DNA of 22,836 nt from Chrysochromulina tobinii (lineage: Eukaryota > Haptophyta > Prymnesiales > Chrysochromulinaceae). Location: contig JWZX01000815.1 in the NCBI GenBank assembly GCA_001275005.1, positions 1 through 22,836 of the forward strand, read 5' to 3'. The number at the start of each line of letters is the position of its first letter. Within the stretch, counting starts at the first letter, position 1. The position numbers and the translations under genes are program-made. Below the pieces are notes generated by a model. It was given only the letters and a program-made list of their open reading frames with translations. It was not told the origin of the DNA and did not search any database. Shown here in pieces: positions 1 to 9,070 of this stretch.

Positions 1-633
1 GGCGGCAGCCGACGGACCTGCTGCAGGAGCTCGGCCGGCGCCGGCACGAGCGCGGCCACGGCCACGGCCGCGGGTGCGAGTGAGGGTGCAACCGGTGCCG
101 TGCTGGGCGGCGCCGTGTTGGGCGTCGCGGGTGCGAGTGAGGGTGCAACCGGTGGCGCCGCGCCGCGCCGTGTTGGGCGCCGCGCGGCACACGAGACGGG
201 AGCTCGTGAGGAGAGAGTGTCATCGGCCGCCGCGACGGCGCTCGAGCACCTGAGTGCGATGGGCTTTAGCCGTGGGCAGGGGCGGCTCGCGCTGCAGCAG
301 ACGTCGAATGACGTAGAGGCGGCCATCACTTTGCTCGTCGACCCCGCGTTCCAAGCTCAAGCCGGCGCCCAACACGGCGCCACGGCCGCACCTCCGCGAG
401 TGCGCGCCCAACACGACGCCCCGAGTGCGGCGCGTGTGGCAGCACTGCAGATCGCCTCCAGAGGAGATGCGCCGGCCATCACGATTGGCAGCGCAATCAC
501 GATTGGCGGCGCAAGCGCCCGTGGCGGCGCCAGCGCCAGCGGCGACGCCAGCAGCAGCGCCAGCGGCACGGGCAGAGCCAACCCTCCAATCTATGTCATC
601 CCGGGGACGACACGGATCAGTAGGCCGCGGTAA
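1..633 (+). CDS. UBA-domain protein, 3' part (cut by window edge)
   Basis: An open frame runs from the window edge to a TAA at 631-633. It encodes a clear ubiquitin-associated (UBA) domain at about nt 238-345: a three-helix pattern with the conserved MGF loop (HLSAMGFSRGQGRLAL) followed by an Asn-Asp-Val-Glu-Ala-Ala-Ile helix. UBA domains bind ubiquitin, so a role in ubiquitin-dependent protein handling is likely, but the rest of the protein is outside the window. The tail is low-complexity Ala/Gly/Ser. The first 200 nt are repeat-rich: a block starting GGGTGCGAGTGAGGG occurs twice, near 72 and 128. A second frame (nt 3-83) also reads like protein and ends in that block, so an intron between about 74 and 220 is possible. 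The true 5' structure is therefore uncertain. The gene converges on the BAG gene downstream. Confidence 0.6.
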   Translation, partial: GGSRRTCCRSSAGAGTSAATATAAGASEGATGAVLGGAVLGVAGASEGATGGAAPRRVGRRAAHETGAREERVSSAAATALEHLSAMGFSRGQGRLALQQTSNDVEAAITLLVDPAFQAQAGAQHGATAAPPRVRAQHDAPSAARVAALQIASRGDAPAITIGSAITIGGASARGGASASGDASSSASGTGRANPPIYVIPGTTRISRPR

Positions 634-645
634 GGCTCTAGGCTG

Positions 646-745
646 GGTGAGAGAAGCCCGAGCGCGGTGACGAAGCCGGGAGCGGTTTGACGAAGCCCGA
701 GCGCGGTGACGAAGCCGGGAGCGGGTGAGAGAAGCTCGAGCGCGG
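646..745. repeat. imperfect tandem repeat, about 40-bp period
   Basis: The phrases GACGAAGCCGGGAGCG and GAAGCCCGAGCGCGGTGA alternate at least twice, with diverged flanking copies reading GAGAGAAGC[C/T]CGAGCGCGG. It lies just after the UBA-gene stop, so it is probably 3' UTR or intergenic minisatellite sequence. Confidence 0.7.
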
Positions 746-918
746 ATGGCAGAGGCGGCGGCAGCATCAGACACATGAACCAGACAACGCAATGGACACC
801 TGCGCTGAGTGTACGCGTAGAAACTCAGTACGCGGGTGACGCATCGGACGACCTCGTTGCTCGTAACATGGCGTTCGGTTTTTTTGGCCGCCCCTGTTGA
901 TAAACACTTGGCCCTTTT

Positions 919-955
919 GAGTGAGTGAGTCCGAGTTTCAATAACTCACTCACTC
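919..955. terminator. perfect 12-bp inverted repeat between convergent genes
   Basis: GAGTGAGTGAGT (919-930) is the exact reverse complement of ACTCACTCACTC (944-955), with a 13-nt loop. It lies between the 3' ends of two convergent genes and could form a hairpin in either transcript. A role in 3'-end formation is inference only. Confidence 0.45.
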
Positions 956-1014
956 TCGCCAATTTCCGTTCCCACGGCGAATCAAGCCTCCCCAGGGCCC
1001 CGCGGGGAAGGGGG

Positions 1015-2061
1015 CTAGCGACCAATCTGGCCGCGCAGCTCGGCAAGGGCCTCGACGCGACGCGCCTCCTCGAGCTCGGCCGCGAGATTCTCGAGCTCGG
1101 CGAGCTGCGCCGTCCGTCGCGCGGCCGCCTCGGCCGCCTCGTGCGGCGCGGCGTTCGTCACGTCCTGAGCGAGCGCCGCCACCTCGTCCGACAAGCCACC
1201 GAGCTCGCCGAGCGCCTCGGCACCGCGTAGCAGCCGCTTGGTCACCTTGTGGCGCGTGGCGGCGATACGCTCGCGCAGGTCGGTGAGCAGCGGCGCCGCG
1301 TCGCGCACGACGGCGGCGCCCACGGCGGCGCGGTGGAAGCCGGCGCGGAACAGCAGCATAAGCTTGCCACCCGAGCACAGCCCTAGCGCCTCCACGGTGC
1401 TCTCATCAGAGGCTTCCTTGCCCTTGGAGAGCAGGCGCATGCTCGTGGGCGGGGTGCCGTCGACGAGCCCGCTCGCGAGCGCCTTGAGATCGGCGACGCG
1501 GCTCGTCGGCTCACAGTGCAGCAGCAGCTGGCGCCGGCCTTGCATGACTGTGAGCGTCACGGACCCAGCGCCCGCCTCGGCCGGTGCCGCCGCGGCCGCC
1601 GATGTGGACGGTGCCGCCCCGTCGTCCGGCTTGAGCAATCGGTCGCCCGCAGTCTGCCGCTCGCTGCCGTCAAACTCGATGGTGTAGTAGGGTGCGGTCA
1701 GATCATCCATGTGCACCGCACGCACCGTGGCGTGCTCGAGCGTACCGCCCGCCGCACGGTAGAGCACCTTGGCGCCCACGACGAGCCACGAGGGGCCGGC
1801 CGAGGCTGGCGCGGGAGCGGCGGCCGCCGCCTTCTTCGCGCCGAGCTGCGAGCGCATCAGCATCACCTTGGCGCCATCGGTCAGCCCGAGTGCACCCACG
1901 GTCTCCGCATCGTCCGGCTGCTTGCCTTTGACGAGCAGCTTCATCTGGTCGGCGTCGAGCCCGGCCATGGGCTCGAGCCGCTGCTTCACCACGCGGAGCG
2001 AGTCCTCGGGCGTCACGTCCACGTCGTGCTTGCCGCCGAGGCCACTCACGTGCAGTCGCAT
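1015..2061 (-). CDS. UBL - Tudor-like - UBL - BAG domain co-chaperone
   Basis: Intronless gene of 348 aa when started at the ATG at 2061; an in-frame ATG at 2091 would add 10 residues. The later start is preferred because MRLHVSGLGG begins the first ubiquitin-like fold directly. Order of parts: UBL1 (residues 1-72); Ala-rich linker; a Tudor/SH3-like module (about 92-144) with VLYRAAGGT, VRAVHMDD and PYYTIEFDG; a second UBL (about 167-240); and a helical C-terminal BAG-like domain (about 250-340) with charged heptads. BAG domains bind the Hsp70 ATPase domain and promote nucleotide release, while UBLs contact the proteasome, so it probably links Hsp70 clients to degradation. BAG1 normally has a single UBL; two UBLs with a Tudor-like insert is unusual. 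The BAG call rests on position and helical pattern and is less certain than the UBLs. It shares its upstream region with the Myb gene. Confidence 0.8.
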   Translation of the reverse strand: MRLHVSGLGGKHDVDVTPEDSLRVVKQRLEPMAGLDADQMKLLVKGKQPDDAETVGALGLTDGAKVMLMRSQLGAKKAAAAAPAPASAGPSWLVVGAKVLYRAAGGTLEHATVRAVHMDDLTAPYYTIEFDGSERQTAGDRLLKPDDGAAPSTSAAAAAPAEAGAGSVTLTVMQGRRQLLLHCEPTSRVADLKALASGLVDGTPPTSMRLLSKGKEASDESTVEALGLCSGGKLMLLFRAGFHRAAVGAAVVRDAAPLLTDLRERIAATRHKVTKRLLRGAEALGELGGLSDEVAALAQDVTNAAPHEAAEAAARRTAQLAELENLAAELEEARRVEALAELRGQIGR

Positions 2062-2376
2062 TCGATTGTCGCCTCGGCGAGCCAAGATCAAGGGGCTCCC
2101 AGGCCCCTTGCCAAGACGCCGACCGAATGTGCTCGCGTTCGCAAGTCAAGGCAAGTCAAGTCAAATCACTTCGCAATCCGTCCCGCGACAACAGTTTATG
2201 AGTGTGTCGGAGAAGCTGCTCCCCCCCAGTCGCGTTTAGCAGGGGCGAACTTGACTTGACTTGTTTTAATTGACTTCGCGCCAAGCCGAGCCAAGACGAG
2301 CGCGCCACCGACAAAAGCGCTCGTGACCAGTATTTTGTCAGTGGTGACCGAGCGCGCCGAGTCCACCGCGGTTCCA
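2062..2376. promoter_or_regulatory. divergent promoter region BAG(-)/Myb(+)
   Basis: About 315 bp separate the two start codons. It holds a perfect 13-bp inverted repeat: CAAGTCAAGTCAA at 2152-2164 and TTGACTTGACTTG at 2251-2263. Between the arms lie GTTTATGA (2194-2201) and CGCAATCCGTCCCGC (2172-2186). Closely matching elements recur in the RPL14/TPI divergent promoter, so these are candidate bidirectional promoter elements. No clear TATA box is seen. Confidence 0.5.
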
Positions 2377-5300
2377 ATGCAAGCAGCCGCGATAGTTGCG
2401 CCCGAGAAGAAGCGCCTGGACTCCTACGAGGGTGAGTACTGGCAGCCCATGGAAGTTGCGAAGCGCCAGCGCAAGGTGAAGACGATCCCCGACGCGATGT
2501 TGTCGAACGGCAAGGCGGGACTCTACCGCAGTGACTCTGACGCGACCGAAAATGGCGTAGAGCCGAAGTCGGCCTGGCGCAAGACCCCCACCGCCTTGAG
2601 CAAGCACACATACAGCTCCGAGCTCGAAGCGCACGCGCCCGACGACGCCCAAAAGCGCCTCGCCGAGCGCACCGACTCGATGGAGACGGTGGTCTACTCG
2701 CAGAAGAGCGCGCCGCGCGCGGTCTCCGACGAGGAGGTGGACGAGGACGAGGACGAGGAGGAGGAGGTGGTGGACAACGACGAGAACGGCCCGGCCCCGG
2801 AGGACGCCTCGCACGCGCTCTTGATGCTCGCTTTCGCCGGCGCCGCAGAGGCCTCGAGTGCCCCGCCGCCCTCGGCGGGAGATTCGGCTGGAGATCTGCC
2901 GGTGCCGATCTTTGCGAAGCGTCCGACGCCGAAGACGGGCGCGGGCGTGCTCATGGGCATGATCTCCAACCCGTGGGAGCCCGAGGAGGACGACGCCCTC
3001 AAGACAGCGATCGAGAAGCACGGCACGCGCTGGAAGAACGTGGCACGCCACGTGCTCGAGCAGACGGGCGCCGAGCGCACCGTCGCCATGTGCCGCAACC
3101 GGTACCTGCGCATCCAGGCGGGCCTGCGCCAGGCGGCGCTCAACCCGACGACCAACAACCGGTGCACCGCGTGCGGCCAGTTCAAAAAAGGGCACACGTG
3201 CCGCGGCGTCGATGCGTTCCACGCCACCTTCCTCGACAGCGCCAGGGCGGGGTCCATGCTGGGCGGCAGCAGCGGGCGCGCGCTCGCCGAGCTGCGCCGC
3301 GCCGTCGACGACCCCGAGTACGACCTCGCGAGCCTCGCCCCCCTGCGCCCGCTGCCCGAAGAGGGGCTGAGCGTCGTCCCGGGCGCCACCGACCAGAGCG
3401 CCGTCGTGAGCAGCGCGCCGGGAGGGCTGCAGTGCGTGGCCCAGAGCGCCGGCGGCCTCCTCTCGTCCCCCTCGTCCCGCTCCTCCTCCTCCTCGCCCTC
3501 GCCCACGGCGGGCGCGGCCGGCGCCGCCACCAACGCCTCCTCCTCCTCCACCTCGGCGCACCCGAGCGCCGTCCCGAGCGCCGACAACGCGCAGCACGAG
3601 GCGGCCAGCGTCATGCAGGGCATGTCCTCCATGATGCTCGCCGCGGCCGGTGCAGGTGCGCCCGCGCCCACCACGGCGCCCACCGCGGCGCCCACCGAGG
3701 GCAGCCCCCTACCCGCTGCGCTGCCCCGCCACGGAGCCGGTACCTCCCCCGGCGCGACGGCGCCCGGCTCGGCGCCCGGCATCTCGTTGAACCAGCAGCT
3801 CTACTGCCCGTGGGCGTTGAACGAGGACATGGCCCTCAAGGAGGCGATCCGCACCCACGGCACGCGCTGGGCGACCATCGCGGCACGCGTCGCCGAGCTC
3901 ACCGGCATCGAGCGCACCGTCGCCATGTGCCGCAACCGGTACCTGCGCATCCAGGCGGCCGCCCTCAAGGCCGAGAAGAACGCCGAGAAGAGCGCTGAAG
4001 GCCTCTCGCCCGGCGGCAGCCGCGCCCCCCTCACCCAGCGCGGCGCCGGCGCCCAGTACGGCGCGAGTGCCCTCCTCTCGCCCTCCGGTTCGGGCGCGGT
4101 CGGCGCCCAGCACGGCGCGGTCGGCGCCCAGAACGGCGCGGATGGCGCCCAGTACGGCGCGGGCGTGCGCTCGCCCGCCGGCAGCGGCCCGTCGCCTGCG
4201 GGACGACCTTGGGCGTCGCCATGCTCGGGCTCTGACGCATCGGGCGCGCCGGGCGCGTCGGGCGCGCCGGGCGCGTCGGGCGCGCCCGCGCCGGACGCGC
4301 CGTGCGCGCCGTGCGCCGACGAGGACTCGGACGACGCCCAGGACGACGCCCAGGACGACGCCCAGGACGGCGCCCAGGACGGCGCCCCAGGACGGCGCCG
4401 GCACGCCGCATGAGAGCTCGTCGGTCTCGACCCGCTCAGCGCCCTCGCCCAAGACGACGCCCTCGCCGCTCGCGTCGCCGCTGCCGCCGGCGATGGGCTC
4501 GGCGATGGGCACGCCCGATGAGGCGATGGCCCATCCCGGCGGCTTCCTACTCGCAGCCGCGCGGCACGAGGCGCACGTCGCCTCCCTCCGCGAGCTCCAC
4601 TCGCGCGAGCGCCGTGATGAGCGCCGGGACGAGCGCCGTGACGAGCGCGGGTCGCCGGCCGCCGGCGCCGTGTCGGGCGCTGGGAGCGTCGACGGGTCCG
4701 CCGCGCCCTACCCTTCACAGGCCGATCGCCCTTCACAGACGCGGCTGGGAATGCCGCCGCCCGTACGGGCGACCGACGCGGCCGAAGGGTCGCGGGCGAG
4801 CAAGGCGGCGCGGCAGGGGAACGTGCCCTCACCCTCATCGGTGCTCGCCCCGCTCGAGCATGCCACGCCCCTCGAGATGATTTCACACCTGGCTGCTTCA
4901 CACCTGGCCGCGCAGCATGCAATGGCCGACGCGCATGCGAGAGCAACGGGTGGCGCCGCCGCGCCCGCGAAGCGCGTGCCATCGACGACCACGCTCCCGC
5001 CGTGCCCGCTGTGCCACCGCACGTTCCTGCACAACAACTCGTCGGCGCGCAACAGCCACGTGGCCCGCTGTGCGAACGCCGCGAGCCTACCGGGCCAGAC
5101 GCCCAACGCAGCGCTTCCCGAGAACGACCCGGTCCATGCGCGCGGCGCCTTCCGGTGCGGAGAGGCCGACTGTGTGCACGTGTACGCCAACATCGACGGC
5201 CTGCGCCGGCACGCGCGCAAGACGGGGCACGCCTTCGAGCGCTTCCCGGAGCGCACCGTGAAGGCCCCCAGCCAGGAGCGCCCGGCACAGCGCCCGTTGG

Positions 5301-5953
5301 CGCCCGATCGGCGCTTGACGAACCCCTGGCTCGCGACGACGCCGGGCGCTGTGCCGAGCGCGGCCGACGCGGCGGTGCTCGCGGCCCAGGCGCTCGCGAC
5401 CGCGTCGGCGGCGGCGGCGATCGAGGGCGGCACAGCGCCCATGCAGTGCCTGCTCTCGCCAGAGTGCACGCGCGGCTACCGACACGGCGGGCTGTGCAAC
5501 CTCGCCGCGGCCCGCAAGGCGGCGGCACAGGCGAAGCGCAAGGCAGAGCTCGACGCGCGCGATGCGTCTCTCTCACGCCTCGTCGAGCCGCGCACCACCG
5601 AGCCCGGCGCGCCCGCTATGCCGACTTGGCAACAACCCACGCCGCCCGCTGCGCCGCCACGCGTGCTCACCACGGCGCCACGCGTGCTCTCGGCGACGCC
5701 GGGCGCGCCGGCGGAGGAGGGCGAGGCCGGCGAGGCCGGTGGGGAGGGGGAGGAGGGCGCGGAGGAGCTTGACGAAACCATGGACGACGAGATTCCGTTG
5801 TATGATTCGGCGCCCAACGCGGCGCCCCTCCACCGCGCGGCCTCTCGCGCGGGCAGTGCCTTCTCGCAGGTAGGTACCTTCCGCTTCTCGGCCGACGGCA
5901 TCGTCGACGTGTCGTGCGTCGGGCGGCTCGTGCCCCGCGCCGCGCCGTCGTGA
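2377..5953 (+). CDS. two-Myb/SANT-repeat and zinc-finger protein, apparent frameshift at 4385-4388
   Basis: Frame 1 opens at an ATG at 2377 and stops at 4411-4413 (678 aa). A second open frame, ending with the TGA at 5951-5953, continues the same protein. The switch falls in 12-bp repeats of GACGACGCCCAG / GACGGCGCCCAG, where one unit has CCCC instead of CCC; without that base the frame gives about 1191 aa. Two Myb/SANT repeats sit near residues 200 and 479 and share ERTVAMCRNRYLRIQ. After the first comes a zinc-knuckle-like CTACGQFKKGHTC. The second part carries a C2HC finger (CPLC...HVARC, about nt 5000-5070, somewhat UBZ4-like), a C2H2 finger (C-x4-C-x12-H-x5-H, about 5155-5235) and CLLSPECTRGYRHGGLC (about 5447-5500). 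An acidic run follows residue 120. Likely a nuclear DNA-binding regulator; targets unknown. An assembly error or a real inactivating indel are both possible. Confidence 0.72.
4334..4402 (+). repeat. 12-bp tandem repeat carrying the frameshift
   Basis: Units GACGACGCCCAG (three) then GACGGCGCCCAG encode Asp-Asp/Gly-Ala-Gln. One unit has an extra C (4385-4388), which ends the first Myb frame 25 bp later and would be removed by one base of slippage. Such repeats are prone to slippage in replication and to sequencing error. Confidence 0.8.
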
Positions 5954-7442
5954 GCGCACGTCGAAGTGCGTCGCATGGCGGCGCTCGAGGCGGCGCGTCC
6001 CTCGAGGCGCACGCGCTGTCATGGGCGTTCGCTGTCCGAGGGAGTCGGCAAGGTCGGGCGGGACAGGGGAGCGAGGGACAGGGGAGAGGCCATCGGGGAG
6101 CAGCGTGGCCCGTCTATGCAGCGCATCAAGGGAGCATGGTGGGCGGGGTGCAGTATGGCGTGCAAGCCCCGGCGACACGGCGGCCTGCCAAGCCGATGAA
6201 GAGCGCCGACCGGGGGCACGATGGCTGCACTGGCGAGGCCACTTCCTCATGCCACTGGCGAGGCCATTGCCTCAGGCCACTGGCGAGGCCTCAGGCAGCA
6301 AGGGAGGGCAGTGGGCAGAGGGCAGGAAGGCCTACCGGAGCGCAGCAGCACGGTCTGGCGAACGTATGAACGTACGGCAACCCATGCAAGGTATGTGAAC
6401 ATCTCAGCGTGTGTGACGTGGCTGCGGGGCGAGGAACTGTGTGTGCCCGGCTGCGAGGAAAACAGTGGGAGAAGGGCGGCGGGGGCTCCCGCCTCACGGG
6501 GGCTGATATGAAACGTGTGCGCGTGGTGCGATGCCCGGAGCCCGCGCCACCGGAGACACTCGAGCGCGTGGCGGTGTGCAGACGTGCTGTCGACAGTTTG
6601 AAAAACAAGAAAGCAATCGAAATACACGTCCCGGCGGCGCCCGGCTCCAACGTGGTGAGTCGCTGCACGCCTTCGATGCACGCCTGCGCGCATGGTCGCT
6701 GGACACAACACCGGATTTACCGGTACGTCGAGTTCTTCACGACGAAGCGGCACCCCGCGTTACCGCCCCCCTGCTCTGCAGTGCGCGTGTCGGGGGGCGC
6801 CCTCGTCGCGTCTCTCACAAAAACGGGCCACCACACTAACGTCAACGCCCCTTCTTGACTTACAGACATGTTCACACCTTTCGCCGTTCCGCGCTTGGTG
6901 CACTGTCAATCATCGAGTCCTTCGCTCAACGTGCGTCGGTGCGATCGCTGCACGCGCACACCGCACTGCCTTCGCACACGGAATATATCGAGTCCGCTCA
7001 GGTAGGTACTTTCTTCCACGGTGCCCGCGGGCACACTTTTGTATCTCAGGGAGCACACATGCCCTTACCCCTATGCCTCCCTTTGTCTCACTCGCGACCG
7101 TGGGCTTTTTCGCGTGCCTTTCCGCAGTCGCGCGCCGCCGCCGACAAGTCGGCCTCCCTCCTCTCCGCCCCCGCGCGTTTCACCGCCCAGGTGACTGCCC
7201 AATCCTGAGACCCCGAGCTGGGCTGCCTCTCACAAGGGCATGCGACTCTCCGTTCGCCATGAGCTTCGGAGCCACACTCCGCACGCGATTCCCCTCATCC
7301 TCGCGGCACGCTGTTGGCTGTTGCTGTCTGCGTCGAGATCCTTCAAGCGCCCTTCGAGCTTTCAGCCGCTTGTGGTCCGATATCTCCATGCTGCCGAATA
7401 CACACGCCGCCTAAGCCTCTCTTCTTCTCTCTTGTTCGCAGG
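5954..7442. other. gene-poor interval between zinc-finger and WD40 genes
   Basis: No frame here has recognisable protein motifs. At 6228-6290 the phrase CACTGGCGAGGCC or a close variant recurs three times. From about 6850 the sequence becomes more pyrimidine-rich and less GC-rich. A donor-like CAG|GTAGGTAC at 7001-7002 and a strong acceptor (pyrimidine tract plus TTCGCAG ending at 7441) could bracket a 440-nt intron in the 5' part of the WD40 gene, which would place an upstream exon before 7001. I cannot identify that exon. Confidence 0.4.
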
Positions 7443-8905
7443 ATGATTGCGATGCTCATCAACTTTGTAGCGGAGAAGACCAACGCGAGTGCTATAAACT
7501 CGGTCGCCTTATCCCCGGACGGGACGAAAATTGTCTCGGGGTCGGACGACGGGACGATCAATGTCTGGGATTCGGGTGCGCTTTTGCCCTCAAATCGCCC
7601 ATCCTTGGCCACCATTGACACCTGCTGGCTTGTCTGGCAGGCGCGCTGGGGCTGTTGAGCGAGAAGACGAATGCGCATGCTTCTGGCATCATGGGCTCCA
7701 TTTCCTGCGTCCAGTTTTCCCCAGATGGATCGAAGATCGTAAGTTGCGGCATTACCGACAAGACGATCAAAGTCTGGGATTCGGGTTCGCCGCGAGCTCA
7801 AAATCGCCCCTCCTTGGCCAAAACTGACGCCTGCTGGCTTGTCTGGCTGGCAAGCTGGAGATGCTGAGCGAGAAGACGAACGCCCACAGCAGCTACGTCA
7901 TGTCGGTGGCGTTTTCCCCGGACGGGACCAAGATTGTGTCGGGATCTTACGACCAGACGATCAAAGTCTGGGATACAGGTGCGCCGCGAGCCCTCAAAAT
8001 CGCCCCTCCTTGGCCAAGACTGACGCCTGCTGGCTTGCCTGGCAGACAAACTGGAGCTACTGAGCGAGAAGACGAACGCCCACAGCGACCACATCAGGTC
8101 GGTGGCGTTTTCCCCGGACGGGACCAAGATCGTGTCGGGATCGACTGACAAGACGATCAAAGTCTGGGATACGGGTGCGCCGCCAGCTCAAAATCGCCCC
8201 TCCTTGGCCAAAACTAACGCTTGTTGGCTTGTCTGGCAGACAAACTGGAGCTGTTGAGCGAGAAGACGAACGCCCACAGCAGCAGCATCTTGTCGGTGGC
8301 GTTTTCTCCAGACGGGACCAAGATTGTGTCGGGATCGTGGGACAAGACGATCAAAGTCTGGGATTCAGGTGCGCCGGAGCCTCGAATCCCCCCTCCTTGG
8401 CCAAAACTGACGCTTGCTGGCTTGTCTGGCAGGCAAGCTGGAGATGCTGAGCGAGAAGACGGATGCGCACAGCAGCGGAATCACGTCAGTGGCCTTTTCC
8501 CCGGACGGGGCCAAGATCCTGTCGGGATCATTCGACAAGACGATCAAAGTCTGGGATTCTGGTTCGCTGTGCGAGCTCAAAATCGCCCCTCCTTGGCCAA
8601 AACTGATGCCTGCTGTGGCTTGTCTGCCAGGCGCGCTGGGGCTGCTGAGCGAGAAGACGAATGCCCACAGCCTCTGGATCCAGTCGGTCGCGTTTTCCCC
8701 GGATGGGACCAAGATTGTGTCCGGATCGCACGACAAGACGATCAAAGTCTGGGGCATGGTCAAGTGGTCTCGCAAAGATCATTTGTTGTTCAATGATACC
8801 ACCCAGCAATTCGTCTTGCTGCTGCTGTGGCTGAACAAATACAGCATGAAGTTCCCTGATGATGTGCTTGATCTACTCATCGAAGCTTGCTTGCAAAGCA
8901 AATAA
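7443..8905 (+). CDS. WD40-repeat protein of serial exon units
   Basis: Seven exons, all joined in phase 1: 7443-7575, 7641-7784, 7850-7978, 8046-8174, 8240-8368, 8433-8561, 8631-8905. They give 355 aa if all are used. Each exon encodes one WD40 blade: [22 protein letters not shown], then DKTIKVWD at the end. Seven blades would close a beta-propeller, normally a protein-protein scaffold. The C-terminal tail (WSRKDHLLF...[15 protein letters not shown]) resembles a short module I know from repeat proteins of marine algae. Introns are 61-69 nt and nearly identical, with donor GTGCGCC/GTTCGCC and acceptor CTTGTCTGGCAG. Exon 3 lacks its acceptor AG (TG at 7848-7849), so it may be skipped, leaving 312 aa in frame. 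The first ATG directly follows a good acceptor, so upstream exons may exist. Partner and role are unknown. Confidence 0.75.
7576..8630 (+). repeat. tandem exon-intron units, about 194 bp each
   Basis: Introns at 7576-7640, 7785-7849, 7979-8045, 8175-8239, 8369-8432 and 8562-8630 share almost the same sequence: AAAATCGCCCCTCCTTGGCC, then CTGACGC, CTGCTGGCTTGTCTGGCAG. Because introns match as well as exons, the blades multiplied by recent tandem duplication of whole genomic units or are kept alike by gene conversion. Confidence 0.85.
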
Positions 8906-9070
8906 GAGGTGGGGTGATGGCGGCTGGTAGGCGGCTGGATGTGTATCTGATCCACACGGCGCGCGCAGTGTCTAGAGAGTCAACGAGCAGTCGTATAGAT
9001 CGGCGCATGTACTAGTTTGTGGGGCGCAAGATCGCGACCGGCACAACGCGCGCGAAGGGTTCACATTGTA

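Larger units (their letters stand above)
634..1014. other. convergent intergenic region with repeats and hairpin
   Basis: Space between the ends of the UBA gene (+) and the BAG gene (-). I see no convincing gene. It holds a short tandem repeat (about 646-745) and a perfect inverted repeat (919-955), listed separately. Both 3' UTRs and polyadenylation sites probably lie here. Confidence 0.5.

Noticed and set aside
2338-3782. Minus-strand open frames opposite the Myb gene
   Set aside because: Low-complexity Arg/Gly or Ser/Ala composition. The plus strand carries clear Myb repeats.
3801-5576. Long minus-strand open frame of 591 codons opposite the Myb/zinc-finger gene
   Set aside because: Arg/Ala/Pro-rich translation with no domain; explained by high GC and the reverse of strongly biased plus-strand codons.
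6409-7414. Possible genes of 149 and 240 codons in the gap before the WD40 gene
   Set aside because: No motif, overlapping alternative frames of similar length, and splice-like signals suggest UTR or intron instead.
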